Of a stretch of 30,345 nt of DNA, positions 1 to 8,958 are shown piece by piece. The DNA comes from an uncultured Bacilli bacterium (GTDB lineage Bacteria > Bacillota_I > Bacilli_A > RFN20 > CAG-631): NCBI GenBank assembly GCA_934202505.1, contig CAKPXW010000007.1:1-30345 (forward strand), written 5' to 3'. The position numbers and the translations under genes are program-made. Within the stretch, counting starts at the first letter, position 1. Each line of letters begins with the position of its first letter. The notes under the pieces were generated by a model, which saw only the letters and a program-made list of their open reading frames with translations, searched no databases and was not told the DNA's origin.

Positions 1-1270
1 ATTTACAATTGATGAAAGTGGCTATGCCGCTATTGTTTCTCAAGTTCATGATAAAGAATTTAATAACGAGGTTAGTAAAAGATTAATTGAAATTGAAAAG
101 CGCATTAAAAGTGATAATGATCTTGTTAAAATGCAAGAACAAGTAATTAATGATAAAAAAATTCAAGAGCTTGAAAATGAAATCAGCATGTTAAAAAATA
201 AATTAGAAACTGCAGCTAATAATACGCAAAATGAAATTAATAAAGCAGTTAGTGAAATAAGAATTGAAAACGAAAAATTGAAAATTGAAAAAAATGGAGA
301 AAAAGATCGCCAACAAATCGCAATTAACAATGCTGTAAATCAAGAAAAAGAAATTACTCGTGAAAAAGAAAATAAAATAAATGAATTATCGCTTAAAATT
401 AAAGAACTTGAAAGTGATAAAAAAGAAGCAGAACAACAATTAAAAGGTCATTACGATGAACTACTTAAAGAAAAAGATTCTCAAATAGATTTTTATAAAG
501 ATTTAAAAACTAAAATGTCTACTAAAATGATTGGAGAAACCTTAGAACAACATTGTCAATTTCAATTTAATTCTTTAAGAGCAACTGGATTTCCAAGAGC
601 TTATTTTGAAAAAGATAATGAAATATCATCAAGTGGTAGTAAAGGGGATTTTATCTTTAGAGACTTTGATGAAGATGGAATAGAAATTGTATCTATTATG
701 TTTGAAATGAAAAATCAAATGGACACAACAGCTACTAAGCATAAAAATGAAGACTTTTTAAAAGAATTAAATAAAGATAGAGAAGAAAAGAAATGCGAAT
801 ATGCTATTTTAGTTTCCCTTTTAGAATCAGACAATGAACTATATAACCAAGGTATTGTTGATGTAAGTTATAAGTATCCTAAAATGTATGTAATCAGACC
901 ACAATTTTTTATTCCCATCATTACTATGTTAAGAAATGCTTCTTTAAATGCTATTTCTTATAAAAAACAATTGATGGAAGTAAAAAATCAAAATGTAGAT
1001 ATTTCAAATTTTGAAAATTCTCTAAATGATTTTAAAGAAAAATTTGGCAAAAATTATTCTTTGGCTAGTGATAAATTTAAAAAGGCTGTTGATGAAATTG
1101 ATAAAACAATTGAACATTTAATGAAAGTTAAAGAAAACCTAATAGGCTCTGAAAATAATCTTCGTATTGCTAATAATAAACTTGATGATTTAACTATCAA
1201 AAAACTTACTAAAAATAATCCTACTATGAAAAGTAAATTCGATGAATTAAAAAATAAAGAGGATGTTTAG
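1..1270 (+). CDS. DUF2130 coiled-coil protein, 5' end outside the window
   Basis: Partial gene. The frame is open from base 2, where it reads FTIDESGYAAIVSQVHDKEF, the usual segment just after the N-terminal zinc-ribbon-like motif of DUF2130 proteins, so the first ATG in the window (131) is internal. About 140 residues of Lys/Glu-rich coiled coil follow, then a globular domain starting at GETLEQHCQFQFN (near base 542). In it a KGDFIF strand (Asp near base 647) is followed by SIMFEMKN (Glu and Lys near 704-712). That D...ExK spacing resembles a PD-(D/E)XK nuclease core, but this is my reading of the motif. A second coiled coil closes the protein. The function of the family is unknown. The gene ends in a clear hairpin terminator. 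Confidence 0.85.
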   Translation, partial: FTIDESGYAAIVSQVHDKEFNNEVSKRLIEIEKRIKSDNDLVKMQEQVINDKKIQELENEISMLKNKLETAANNTQNEINKAVSEIRIENEKLKIEKNGEKDRQQIAINNAVNQEKEITREKENKINELSLKIKELESDKKEAEQQLKGHYDELLKEKDSQIDFYKDLKTKMSTKMIGETLEQHCQFQFNSLRATGFPRAYFEKDNEISSSGSKGDFIFRDFDEDGIEIVSIMFEMKNQMDTTATKHKNEDFLKELNKDREEKKCEYAILVSLLESDNELYNQGIVDVSYKYPKMYVIRPQFFIPIITMLRNASLNAISYKKQLMEVKNQNVDISNFENSLNDFKEKFGKNYSLASDKFKKAVDEIDKTIEHLMKVKENLIGSENNLRIANNKLDDLTIKKLTKNNPTMKSKFDELKNKEDV

Positions 1271-1297
1271 AAACATTGGTTTCTATCCTCTTTTTTT
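1256..1297. terminator. Bidirectional hairpin terminator between convergent genes
   Basis: The outer arms AAAGAGGAT (1256-1264) and ATCCTCTTT (1285-1293) pair over 9 bp. The inner arms AGAAAC (1269-1274) and GTTTCT (1279-1284) pair around a 4-nt loop, with a GTTT bulge between the stems. A T-run follows on the plus strand. The minus strand reads TTTATTTTTT after the stem, so it can also end the minus-strand fragment that stops at 1300. Confidence 0.8.
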
Positions 1298-1299
1298 AA

Positions 1300-2445
1300 T
1301 TATTTATGAGGAGGTTGTCCTCCAGGATTCCCACCTGGAAATCCACCTTGAGAAGTACCAATAGTAGTAATGGTACTACTTATACTGAATGATGATAACC
1401 AAGTTGAATCTAAATACATAGAATAACTTTGATTAGTTTTTAAAAGATTACTTGATAGAATAATGACTTGGCAAGTTTTATTTACCTTAAATGTTAATAA
1501 TACATTTTCATTTTCATCTTTTAAATAGACTGTACTATTGCTAGAAATTTGACTATTTTGTGTATAAATGACTATGTTTTGATTTGATTTAGTAGATGGC
1601 TTTTCAAGCATTCCTATAGAAGATGTAGCAAATAAAGTTCCTCCATAAATTAGACATTCATTATCAAAATCTAAAGCACTATCTGCTCCACTACTAGGGC
1701 AAAAAACAGTAACATTTCCGCCATTCATAATAATACTACCATTAGAGTCAATACCATCACCAGTAGCATTTATTTCAATATTTCCTCCATTAATAATGAT
1801 ATATTCATTTATACTAGTATCATCACTTGCTGCATTTATAGCATCATTAGATGAATTAATTTCAATATCACCATTATTTATTATTACATATGCTCCTTCA
1901 ATTCCTTCATAACTTGTTTGAATATTAATAGTTCCATCATTTATGTATGATAAATAATCAGAGGTAATGGCATCATCATAAGTATCAATAGTTATATTAC
2001 CATTTTCGATAAATGTTGATCCACTATTGCAATGAATTGCATCATCAGTAGAATCAATTGTAAAAGTACCAGATTGGATATAAATAGCGTAATTGCAATT
2101 ATCTAATATTTCGACATCATCCACATCATCTCCATCAGTATCATAAGAAATTTCGCCAACTTTTATTCCTTTTGTACTTTGAGCTAGCGCATATCTACTA
2201 TTAATGTTTCCATTATAATCACTAGCTACTTTTTTATAGATATTATTAGACTTTATATATCTAAAATCATCAGCTTCAAGATCATAAAGTTCAAGATTTT
2301 CTGTTGAGTAAGATATAAATGTTCCAATGGTTTTAATATTGTATGTTCCACCATCAATGTAAGCAAAAGTATCCGCTTGGATTCCATCTCCATATACCAA
2401 GCATGAATAATTAGTATTTTTAAGAATTACATAGCCACTTTCTAA
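1300..2445 (-). pseudogene. N-terminally truncated DUF4353-type carbohydrate-binding beta-helix protein
   Basis: About 366 to 380 residues remain. They contain repeated short beta-helix turns with Asp/Asn motifs such as STDDAIHCNSG, TYDDAITSD, SYEGIEGAYV and GDGIDSNGS, and the C-terminus is Gly/Pro-rich (SQGGFPGGNPGGQPPHK). This is the pattern of the DUF4353 'carbohydrate-binding domain' surface proteins often found near CotH and polyphosphate-type genes. Such proteins start with a signal peptide and a further N-terminal region, which are absent here. The frame runs open to a stop at 2485-2487 with no ATG. The only start offered is TTG at 2400, with no ribosome site in front of it. Homology seems to end near 2435-2445, where a sensor-kinase fragment on the other strand begins. 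I read it as a dead fragment. Confidence 0.7.
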
Positions 2446-2868
2446 AGTTATTACTAGTATTTGCTTACAATTTGAAGCGGTTGCTTATGAAAAAATATTA
2501 AATTAGTAAGTGAAATAGAAGAAAATGTTTTAATTAATTATAACGAAAGAATGTTAAAACAATTAATAATGATATTAATTGATAATGCTATAAAATATGA
2601 AATGGTAAATGGTGAGGTAAAAGTAACCTTCGAAAAAAGAATTTTAAAAGTAAATAATAAAAACACTATTATTTCAAATAGTGATTTAGTACATATTTTT
2701 GATAGATTTTATAAAGTTGATCAATCAAGATCTAGTGAAGGTGTAGGGCTTGGACTAGCAATTGCTAAAGAAATTGTTGATAAGCATTCTGGACAAATAA
2801 TGGCTACTTCTAATAAAAATCAAGGAACGACTTTTATTGTAGATTTTAAACAATCTCTAGCAAATTAA
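2438..2868 (+). pseudogene. Sensor histidine kinase remnant (ATPase domain), truncated and frameshifted
   Basis: From the ATG at 2551, 105 residues form a HATPase_c domain: N-box LIDNAIKY, F-box DRFYKVDQSRS, G-box EGVGLGLAIAKEIVDKHSG. Upstream homology continues without a start: NIKLVSEIEENVLINYNERM reads back to a TGA at 2488. Shifting frame by one base there continues the kinase as VITSICLQFEAVAYEK, back to about 2441. Restoring one A in the A6 run at 2490-2495 would join the two halves. The sensor, HAMP and phospho-acceptor His regions are missing, so it cannot work as a kinase by itself. Its stop codon overlaps the convergent gene by 4 nt. The 105-aa piece could still be translated, but I see no good ribosome site before 2551. 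Confidence 0.75.
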
Positions 2869-3347
2869 TTGTTTTTATTATTACATTTAATAGCATCTAT
2901 AGCTAAAACAATCATTAATACTCTTAATGCATCTTTATTATTTGCAATATCTAATACATATGTATCAGTAAAATTAAATAATTGTTTACTAATACTTGCA
3001 ATTTCTACATTATTAGAATCCACTATAGAATAGTCCCATCCCCATACATCTCCATTAATTACCCAATCAGAGCATGATAAGGTAAATTTTGGTCGAAAGA
3101 AGGTAAATTCTTTAACTATTTCACCAACTTCTATATCTTTTTCATACATAGTAAAATGAGGAAGAAATCTAAACACTTGTTCTTTTAATCTTCCTATTAA
3201 ATTATCATTTTGATCATAAATATTAAACATATGGCCAAAAGATAATTCACCTTTTACTTTAAATATGGTGTTTTCTGATTCATCATAGATGTCATAAGAA
3301 TCAAACCAAGAAAAAAATCTTTGTCTTAATAATAACTTCATAAACAA
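2865..3347 (-). CDS. LURP-one-related (YxjI-like) protein
   Basis: The product is 160 residues. The repeated pattern of short beta strands (FDSYDIYDESENTIFKVKGE, HMFNIYDQNDNLIGRLKEQ, KFTLSCSDWVINGDVWGWDYSIVD) followed by one hydrophobic helix near the C-terminus (ALRVLMIVLAIDAI) matches the LURP-one/Tubby-like fold of YxjI-type proteins. Their biochemical role is unknown. Two starts are possible: TTG at 3347, with GGAG 7 nt upstream, and ATG at 3341 (MKLLLRQRFF), which fits the family start better but lies 13 nt from the GGAG. A 13-bp inverted repeat just upstream (3362-3394) may control it. It lies 89 nt downstream of the second ABC gene on the same strand, so readthrough from that operon is possible. 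Confidence 0.8.
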   Translation of the reverse strand: MFMKLLLRQRFFSWFDSYDIYDESENTIFKVKGELSFGHMFNIYDQNDNLIGRLKEQVFRFLPHFTMYEKDIEVGEIVKEFTFFRPKFTLSCSDWVINGDVWGWDYSIVDSNNVEIASISKQLFNFTDTYVLDIANNKDALRVLMIVLAIDAIKCNNKNN

Positions 3348-3361
3348 ACTTAATCTCCAAT

Positions 3362-3394
3362 TTTATATAAACGATATATTTTCGTTTATATAAA
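3362..3394 (-). promoter_or_regulatory. 13-bp perfect inverted repeat upstream of the YxjI-like gene
   Basis: TTTATATAAACGA (3362-3374) is repeated inverted as TCGTTTATATAAA (3382-3394) with a 7-nt spacer. It lies 15 nt upstream of the TTG start. It has no T-run in the direction needed for a strong terminator, and it contains TATAAA-like boxes, so an operator overlapping a promoter is plausible. No regulator gene was recognised beside it. Confidence 0.45.
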
Positions 3395-3436
3395 TAATAT
3401 AGCAAAAAAAATAAAGAAATAATATAAAAAAGTCTT

Positions 3437-5647
3437 TTATTTGGCTATTTCTTTAGTGTTTTTAATAAGATAAGTTAACATGATTGGAACAAATATTAAT
3501 ATTGGAGAAAAAGTTATAATAAAGTAAAATTTTAAATTAATAGTTATTTGTAAAGATAAGCCACTTATTTTGTTATATATGATATATAAAGCAATATTGA
3601 TAATAAATAGGCTAATTATCGATTGAATAATGGCTTTTAAAATACACATTAAAGGATCATATATATATAAAATAGAAATTTTATTTGGGTATATTCCAAG
3701 TTTATATAAAATGGAAATGTCTTTTCTTTTACTATTAAAATTTAAGGCAAAAATATAAAATGAAGAAATAAAAGCAAAAACTATAATAATGCTAGAAAAG
3801 ATATTTAAAAATAAAGTTAAATAGTTTAGTACTTTAAAATTAGTTACTTTAAATAAATTCTTTTTGATTTGAATATAATCTGTATTTATAATGTTTATAG
3901 GATTATCTAAGATTAAACCAGTATAAGTTATATTATTATTAAAACTGTTAAATAATGATTCATTTAAATATATAATTTCAAAGTTATTTTCATCACTTAT
4001 ATATTTAATAGAATAATTATTAGAAAAAAGTGCGTAAGTATCATTTTTATAAGACTTACTCAATAATTTTGAAATTCCTATTTCTTTATCATTTAAAGAA
4101 TTATCAATGATAACTTGCATTGCTACATTATCATAAAGTAGGTAAGAAAATCCAGTAGAAAAATCTATAAAAGTATGGATATTATCAGATAAAATAAAAT
4201 GTTTAATTTTATTTTTTTCAATAAATTTATTTAAATAAAAATCAATAAAATGAGAATAATTGTCTTTGATAATACTTATAATGTTATTTTCTTTATCATA
4301 ATAAAATAAATAATTTTTAAAAGTCACATTATTAGATAAATAATTATATATTTCATAACTACTATTTGAATAAATATACATTGAAATTTCATAGATTAGA
4401 TTTGTATTTGCAAAATAATGATAAAGATAAGAAATATTATTACAAAAAATATAAAAATTATTATCTTCTGAATTTATAACTTTATCGATAGGAATATTTA
4501 TAACTTTATTATTAAGATAATAAATATTTAAAAAATTTTTATTTTCTATATAATCAAAAGCAGTCTCTGGTATAGCTAAAACAAAATTTTGCTTATAAAA
4601 AGATAAATAATTATCAAAAATAAAAGAAGTACTTTTTATATCATAATAGTTAAAATCAACATAATTAATTTTATTATTAGCTTTGATAGTTTCTTTACTT
4701 GAACTATCTATTCCTTCATAATAAATGTATTCTTTTTCAATTTCTAGATTTTTAAAATTAATATCTTTATCATCATTTATCATTTGAAAAGAAATTTTAT
4801 TAGAATTATTTAAAGAAGTTAGTGAATTATTAATAGCTGTATTAATAAAAGATGAAATTATAAAACTTAAACCGATTCCAATAAGACCCATCGAAAGAAT
4901 AGAAGTAAAAAAATAGTTATATATTTTTTTACTAGAAAAGATTTTCTTTCGTAAAATATTTAAATTTTTAAAGTGGATTTTTTCTTCCTTTATTGTATGT
5001 TTAATATTTATATTGCAATTTATTCTATCGTTTTTACTTAAATCAATTTTAACATCACCCATATTGGCAAGCGTGTTATCATGAGTAACCATTATAATTA
5101 TTTTATCTTTTTTAATTCTATTAATATATTGAAAAAATTTATTAGCCATTTTAATATCTAAGGCACTTGTAGGTTCATCAAATAAATAAATTGTTGGATT
5201 TTTTATTAACGCTCTTATAATAGCAACTCTTTGTTTTTGTCCGCCTGATAGATACTTCACTTTTTTATGCATATCATTTGTAAGTTCAAAATAATTAAAC
5301 AAGTTTCTTATTTGAAAGTTAACATCTTTTTGATTTATATTTTGAAATCCAAGTGGTAAAAATACATTTTCATAACTAGTTAATTTATCAAATAATTGAT
5401 AGCTTTGATAAACATATCCAACGTCATTATAAGAATAGTTTTTAAGATTTTTAATATTAACATTATTAAAATAAACATTTCCTAAATATTTTTTATTACA
5501 TCCTGAAAGTATCGATAATAATGTTGTTTTTCCATATCCAGAGGGAGCAACAATAGTATATATTTTTCCTTTTTCAAAGACATAAGAAAAGTTATTAATA
5601 ATTTTTCTATTATTATATTTTTTGGTAAGATTTTTAATAACTAACAT
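3437..5647 (-). CDS. MacB-like ABC transporter, fused ATPase and permease (second of a pair)
   Basis: The 736 residues have an N-terminal ABC ATPase (about 1-205), then a MacB/FtsX-type permease: TM1 near 246-268, a long extracytoplasmic region to about 620, and three C-terminal TMs. Signature LSGGQ is at 133-137, Walker B IYLFDE near 153-158 and the H-loop His at 189. The P-loop reads APSGYGKT at 34-41, so the first Walker A Gly is Ala and the site may be weak. The start overlaps the end of the upstream ABC gene by 7 nt, which implies a heterodimer made together. MacB-type transporters do not pump through the membrane core; they use ATP for mechanical work on peptides or envelope partners. 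The substrate is unknown. The region is extremely AT-rich (5 G/C among the 60 bases 4201-4260). Confidence 0.85.
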   Translation of the reverse strand: MLVIKNLTKKYNNRKIINNFSYVFEKGKIYTIVAPSGYGKTTLLSILSGCNKKYLGNVYFNNVNIKNLKNYSYNDVGYVYQSYQLFDKLTSYENVFLPLGFQNINQKDVNFQIRNLFNYFELTNDMHKKVKYLSGGQKQRVAIIRALIKNPTIYLFDEPTSALDIKMANKFFQYINRIKKDKIIIMVTHDNTLANMGDVKIDLSKNDRINCNINIKHTIKEEKIHFKNLNILRKKIFSSKKIYNYFFTSILSMGLIGIGLSFIISSFINTAINNSLTSLNNSNKISFQMINDDKDINFKNLEIEKEYIYYEGIDSSSKETIKANNKINYVDFNYYDIKSTSFIFDNYLSFYKQNFVLAIPETAFDYIENKNFLNIYYLNNKVINIPIDKVINSEDNNFYIFCNNISYLYHYFANTNLIYEISMYIYSNSSYEIYNYLSNNVTFKNYLFYYDKENNIISIIKDNYSHFIDFYLNKFIEKNKIKHFILSDNIHTFIDFSTGFSYLLYDNVAMQVIIDNSLNDKEIGISKLLSKSYKNDTYALFSNNYSIKYISDENNFEIIYLNESLFNSFNNNITYTGLILDNPINIINTDYIQIKKNLFKVTNFKVLNYLTLFLNIFSSIIIVFAFISSFYIFALNFNSKRKDISILYKLGIYPNKISILYIYDPLMCILKAIIQSIISLFIINIALYIIYNKISGLSLQITINLKFYFIITFSPILIFVPIMLTYLIKNTKEIAK

Positions 5648-7311
5648 AAAAAATCTTCCTTTAATAAATTATTAATAGATTGATTTTTTATATAAATAAT
5701 TCCAATTATATTAGCAATAATTAAAATAAAAGTTGTAAGAATAATTCCTATATAAAAATAGTTAATATTTATTAAAATAGCAATTATTAAAGCTATAAAA
5801 AAATAAATAAACACGGGAATTAAATGACTAAAAAGAATTTGATAAATATTAATCCCTCTTGCTAATAAAATGGCAATTTGTTTTAAACTTTTTATTATAG
5901 TAGAAATAACTAAGATTATCGAGGTAATAATTGAATAAAAAAAGATAATTAATACAAAATATTCAATTATTTTTTTAATAGATGAAAAAACCATTTCATA
6001 AGTTAAATAATCAAGTAAAGCATTGCTTTCAAGATAAGGTAAAGCAGAATCATTATTTGTAAATAAAGGATTATTTGTAAAATATTCATTTTCTTTGATA
6101 AGAGTTTCACTATAATATAAATAGTTTTTCTTTTCAATATTTTTTAAATTATTTTTAATAATATTATAATTATAATAAATACAACTACTAGCAAACATGC
6201 CTTCTTCGTTAATAAATTTAATTTCTTTGCTTTTAAGATAAATATTTTTATTAGAAAGGGTTATTTCTTGTATTGTATCAATATTAAAAGAATCAATTAA
6301 ACTAGAAGACACATAAAATATAGTTTCATCTTCTTTATAAAAGGGTTTTAAAGGAATAGATAAAAAACAAATATCATTTAAAAAGACTTTGCAGTTTGTT
6401 AAACTATCACTTAAATCCAATAAGATATTTGAATCATTAGGTATTCCTTGATAATTTTTAATTTCATAAAGATTATAATCAAAGTAACTATAAAAAGAAG
6501 ACATGGCAAAACTATTAAAGATTCTTTCATAGTTAAAATATATTGAAAAACAAAATACAGATAGTATATAAATTAAAAGCATAAAAAAATTTAATTTTTT
6601 TAAACCATTTTTTATAAAAATGGAAACATTACTTTTACATTTTATTGAATGATTATTCTTTTTAATACAAGTAATATCATTTATTATTTTTTCACTAATT
6701 TTTTGATTTTCTACATAGATGTAATGATCAATGTAATTATCAAACAATAAAGGATTATGAGAAATAAATATAATAGTTTTATTTGGAAATAAATTCAAAA
6801 TAAAATTAATAAATCTTTTAGCATTATTATCATCTAAGGCACTAGTTATTTCATCACATAATAAAATAGAAAATTCACTCATGCAATTTTTTATTATGGA
6901 AATTCTTTGTCTTTCTCCGCCTGATAAATATTTTACTTTTTTATTTTTTAAGGCTAATAAATTAGCTTTTTTTAAATAAAAATCGATATCTTTTTGATAA
7001 AAATATAAAAGAAGATTATTATTAACAGTTAAATCAGGATACAAGTCATCTTCTTGAAAAATAAGACGAACAGTATGAGCTAAAAAATTAGCTTTTTTCT
7101 TTTGATTATATAAAGTTATATTTTGATTTTTTACAAATATATTTCCTTTTGTAGGTAAGATATTTAAGCTTAACAAATTGAAAATGGTAGTCTTTCCACT
7201 ACCAGATTTTCCTATTATTAAAACTTTTTCACTTTCTTTTATATTAAAAGTTATATTAGAAAGAATTGTTTTTTTCTTAATTGTATATGAAACATTTTTA
7301 AAGGATATCAT
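5641..7311 (-). CDS. MacB-like ABC transporter, fused ATPase and permease (first of a pair)
   Basis: The 556 residues have the same plan as the next gene with a smaller external part. The ATPase has P-loop GKSGSGKT (34-41), Q-loop FQEDD, signature LSGGE (129-133), Walker B ILLCDE (to 154) and H-loop His 185, so all motifs are intact. TM1 is near 242-260, an external domain of roughly 180 residues follows, and three TMs lie at the C-terminus with FtsX-like ARGINIYQI between them. The ATG at 7311 is preceded by AGGAGGAATTAAA. The gene follows the unknown 531-aa gene by 51 nt, and its end overlaps the partner by 7 nt. With one intact and one altered P-loop, the pair looks like an asymmetric heterodimer. 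The cargo cannot be named from sequence. Confidence 0.85.
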   Translation of the reverse strand: MISFKNVSYTIKKKTILSNITFNIKESEKVLIIGKSGSGKTTIFNLLSLNILPTKGNIFVKNQNITLYNQKKKANFLAHTVRLIFQEDDLYPDLTVNNNLLLYFYQKDIDFYLKKANLLALKNKKVKYLSGGERQRISIIKNCMSEFSILLCDEITSALDDNNAKRFINFILNLFPNKTIIFISHNPLLFDNYIDHYIYVENQKISEKIINDITCIKKNNHSIKCKSNVSIFIKNGLKKLNFFMLLIYILSVFCFSIYFNYERIFNSFAMSSFYSYFDYNLYEIKNYQGIPNDSNILLDLSDSLTNCKVFLNDICFLSIPLKPFYKEDETIFYVSSSLIDSFNIDTIQEITLSNKNIYLKSKEIKFINEEGMFASSCIYYNYNIIKNNLKNIEKKNYLYYSETLIKENEYFTNNPLFTNNDSALPYLESNALLDYLTYEMVFSSIKKIIEYFVLIIFFYSIITSIILVISTIIKSLKQIAILLARGINIYQILFSHLIPVFIYFFIALIIAILININYFYIGIILTTFILIIANIIGIIYIKNQSINNLLKEDFLC

Positions 7312-7323
7312 TTTAATTCCTCC

Positions 7324-7339
7324 TACTATAGATATAGTA
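7324..7339 (-). repeat. Short palindrome before the first ABC gene
   Basis: TACTATA (7324-7330) and TATAGTA (7333-7339) form a palindrome with a 2-nt centre in the 51-nt gap between the unknown gene and the ABC gene. It lies next to the AGGAGG ribosome site. It may be a small RNA hairpin tuning ABC translation. It may also be chance in such AT-rich DNA. Confidence 0.25.
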
Positions 7340-7362
7340 AAAAGAATTAAAAATTGAAAAAA

Positions 7363-8958
7363 TTATATTAGTTCGTTATAATGAACCATGCTCCCACAAT
7401 CATTAGCAGGTAAAACATATTGGATAGAATAAGTAACTTTACTATGAGGAGTAACTTCAAATTCAAATATAGGAATTATACCAGTAGCTATTTCACATGT
7501 AGAACCTGTTTTAATAATATTTCCTTTTAGATCTTTAATAATGTAGAAAATTGAACCAGGATTTGTAATATAATGACGAATAGTACGAGTATTATTACCA
7601 TTATTTATAAAGGTTTGATTATCTTGATATTCAATCATCCAGTTACCATAATCCCAAATATTTCCACCAGGATTTGCAATATAAGTTGATAAAACACATT
7701 TCTTTTTATTAAAAGTTGTAATATGTTCAATTAAATCAGTTCCTACATAATCATGATGTAATTGAGAAGATAAGTGAGTTTTATAAACATTATCTTTATA
7801 TAAATGTTTTGTAATGTCTTTAATTTTTTCTCCAGGGGCATATTTTTCTTTTAAATTATCGCTATAATAATTTGTATAATATACAGGAATATTACCTTTT
7901 AAAGTCGTATCATCAAAAGTAAATGTAGTATTATTATCAATTACTCCATGCACTTTACAATAGCCCATTCTTCCACCTAAATCATCATTTTCTCCATGTT
8001 TTGTTAATTCATAAATTATGGTATCTTTTTGATTTAGTAAAGTAGCATCGTTATAAACACAAAGTTGTCCTTTTACTTTGCCATTAGTAATTTTAAATTT
8101 AACATTTCCATTTATACATTCTCTTTGATTTACTAATATATTGGCAGTTTTAACATTTATGTCATTATAATTATCTTTATTTGTACCACCAATAATGTAT
8201 AAATATTGTTTGGCAGGAATTTTATAAGTAGATATTTTTATAGGTGAAGGGACATATTCTTTATCAAAATTTAAATAATCTTTCTCCCAAGAAAAAGAAT
8301 CATATTCTTTATTTGCATAAATAAATTTTTCTTTTTTAAATTTATCAATATCCAAAGGAAACTTTAAACCATAATAATCCATCCATGATTTTTCTCCAAG
8401 CCAAGAACCAGAACATTGATAACCTAGGTTAGTAATAGTAACATAAACATCAAAATTGTTTTCATTTATTAAACGATAACCCATATAAATATTACTACCT
8501 GTATTATTTTGATTTTCAAAAGTTAAAAAGCAATCGCCAGAAAGATTTTTATTTTCCATAATTATGGTATTTAAAACATCTTGTTGCATATTTTCAGGAA
8601 CATTATTAAATAAATATGTTCCACCTTTTCTAGGCTTCATAGAAATTTTATTATTTACCCCTTTTTTATAAATAATAGGATAAGTTTCGATAACATTATT
8701 ATTTACAGGATAAAATAATAGTTTAAAGTTTTCATTTTCATTAGAAGTAGTTATAACTAGTTTATAAGTGTTTTCTTTAGATAAGGTAATTGTCCCTTTT
8801 TTCATATTTTCTAATAAAGGTGCATTATTAAAATATAAGGTAATTGAACCATTATCAATTTCAAATTGATATTCATCACTAATAATAGGTGTTATTTGAT
8901 ATTCTTTAAAGAAATTTGTAGTGTTATCGTAAATGTTTCCAGCAATTAATTCTATCAT
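7363..8958 (-). CDS. Unrecognised beta-rich 531-aa protein in the ABC operon
   Basis: I do not recognise this family. The start is ATG 8958 (MIELIAGNIYDNT), overlapping the DUF951 stop as ATGA. A longer frame up to 9024 only runs into the DUF951 coding region. There is no signal peptide and no membrane helix. The sequence is rich in Asn, Thr, Tyr and alternating hydrophobic residues, suggesting several beta-sandwich modules. The last 140 residues (from HHDYVGTDLIEH through NPGGNIWDYGNWMIEY and RHYITNPGSIFYIIKD) look like one Ig-like module. Lying directly before the two MacB-like genes, it may be a partner or cargo of that transporter, although without a signal peptide its location is unclear. 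Confidence 0.75.
   Translation of the reverse strand: MIELIAGNIYDNTTNFFKEYQITPIISDEYQFEIDNGSITLYFNNAPLLENMKKGTITLSKENTYKLVITTSNENENFKLLFYPVNNNVIETYPIIYKKGVNNKISMKPRKGGTYLFNNVPENMQQDVLNTIIMENKNLSGDCFLTFENQNNTGSNIYMGYRLINENNFDVYVTITNLGYQCSGSWLGEKSWMDYYGLKFPLDIDKFKKEKFIYANKEYDSFSWEKDYLNFDKEYVPSPIKISTYKIPAKQYLYIIGGTNKDNYNDINVKTANILVNQRECINGNVKFKITNGKVKGQLCVYNDATLLNQKDTIIYELTKHGENDDLGGRMGYCKVHGVIDNNTTFTFDDTTLKGNIPVYYTNYYSDNLKEKYAPGEKIKDITKHLYKDNVYKTHLSSQLHHDYVGTDLIEHITTFNKKKCVLSTYIANPGGNIWDYGNWMIEYQDNQTFINNGNNTRTIRHYITNPGSIFYIIKDLKGNIIKTGSTCEIATGIIPIFEFEVTPHSKVTYSIQYVLPANDCGSMVHYNELI

Noticed and set aside
3395..3436. Terminator after the second ABC gene
   Set aside because: The region is T-rich on the minus strand but I found no stable stem before the run, so I do not call one.
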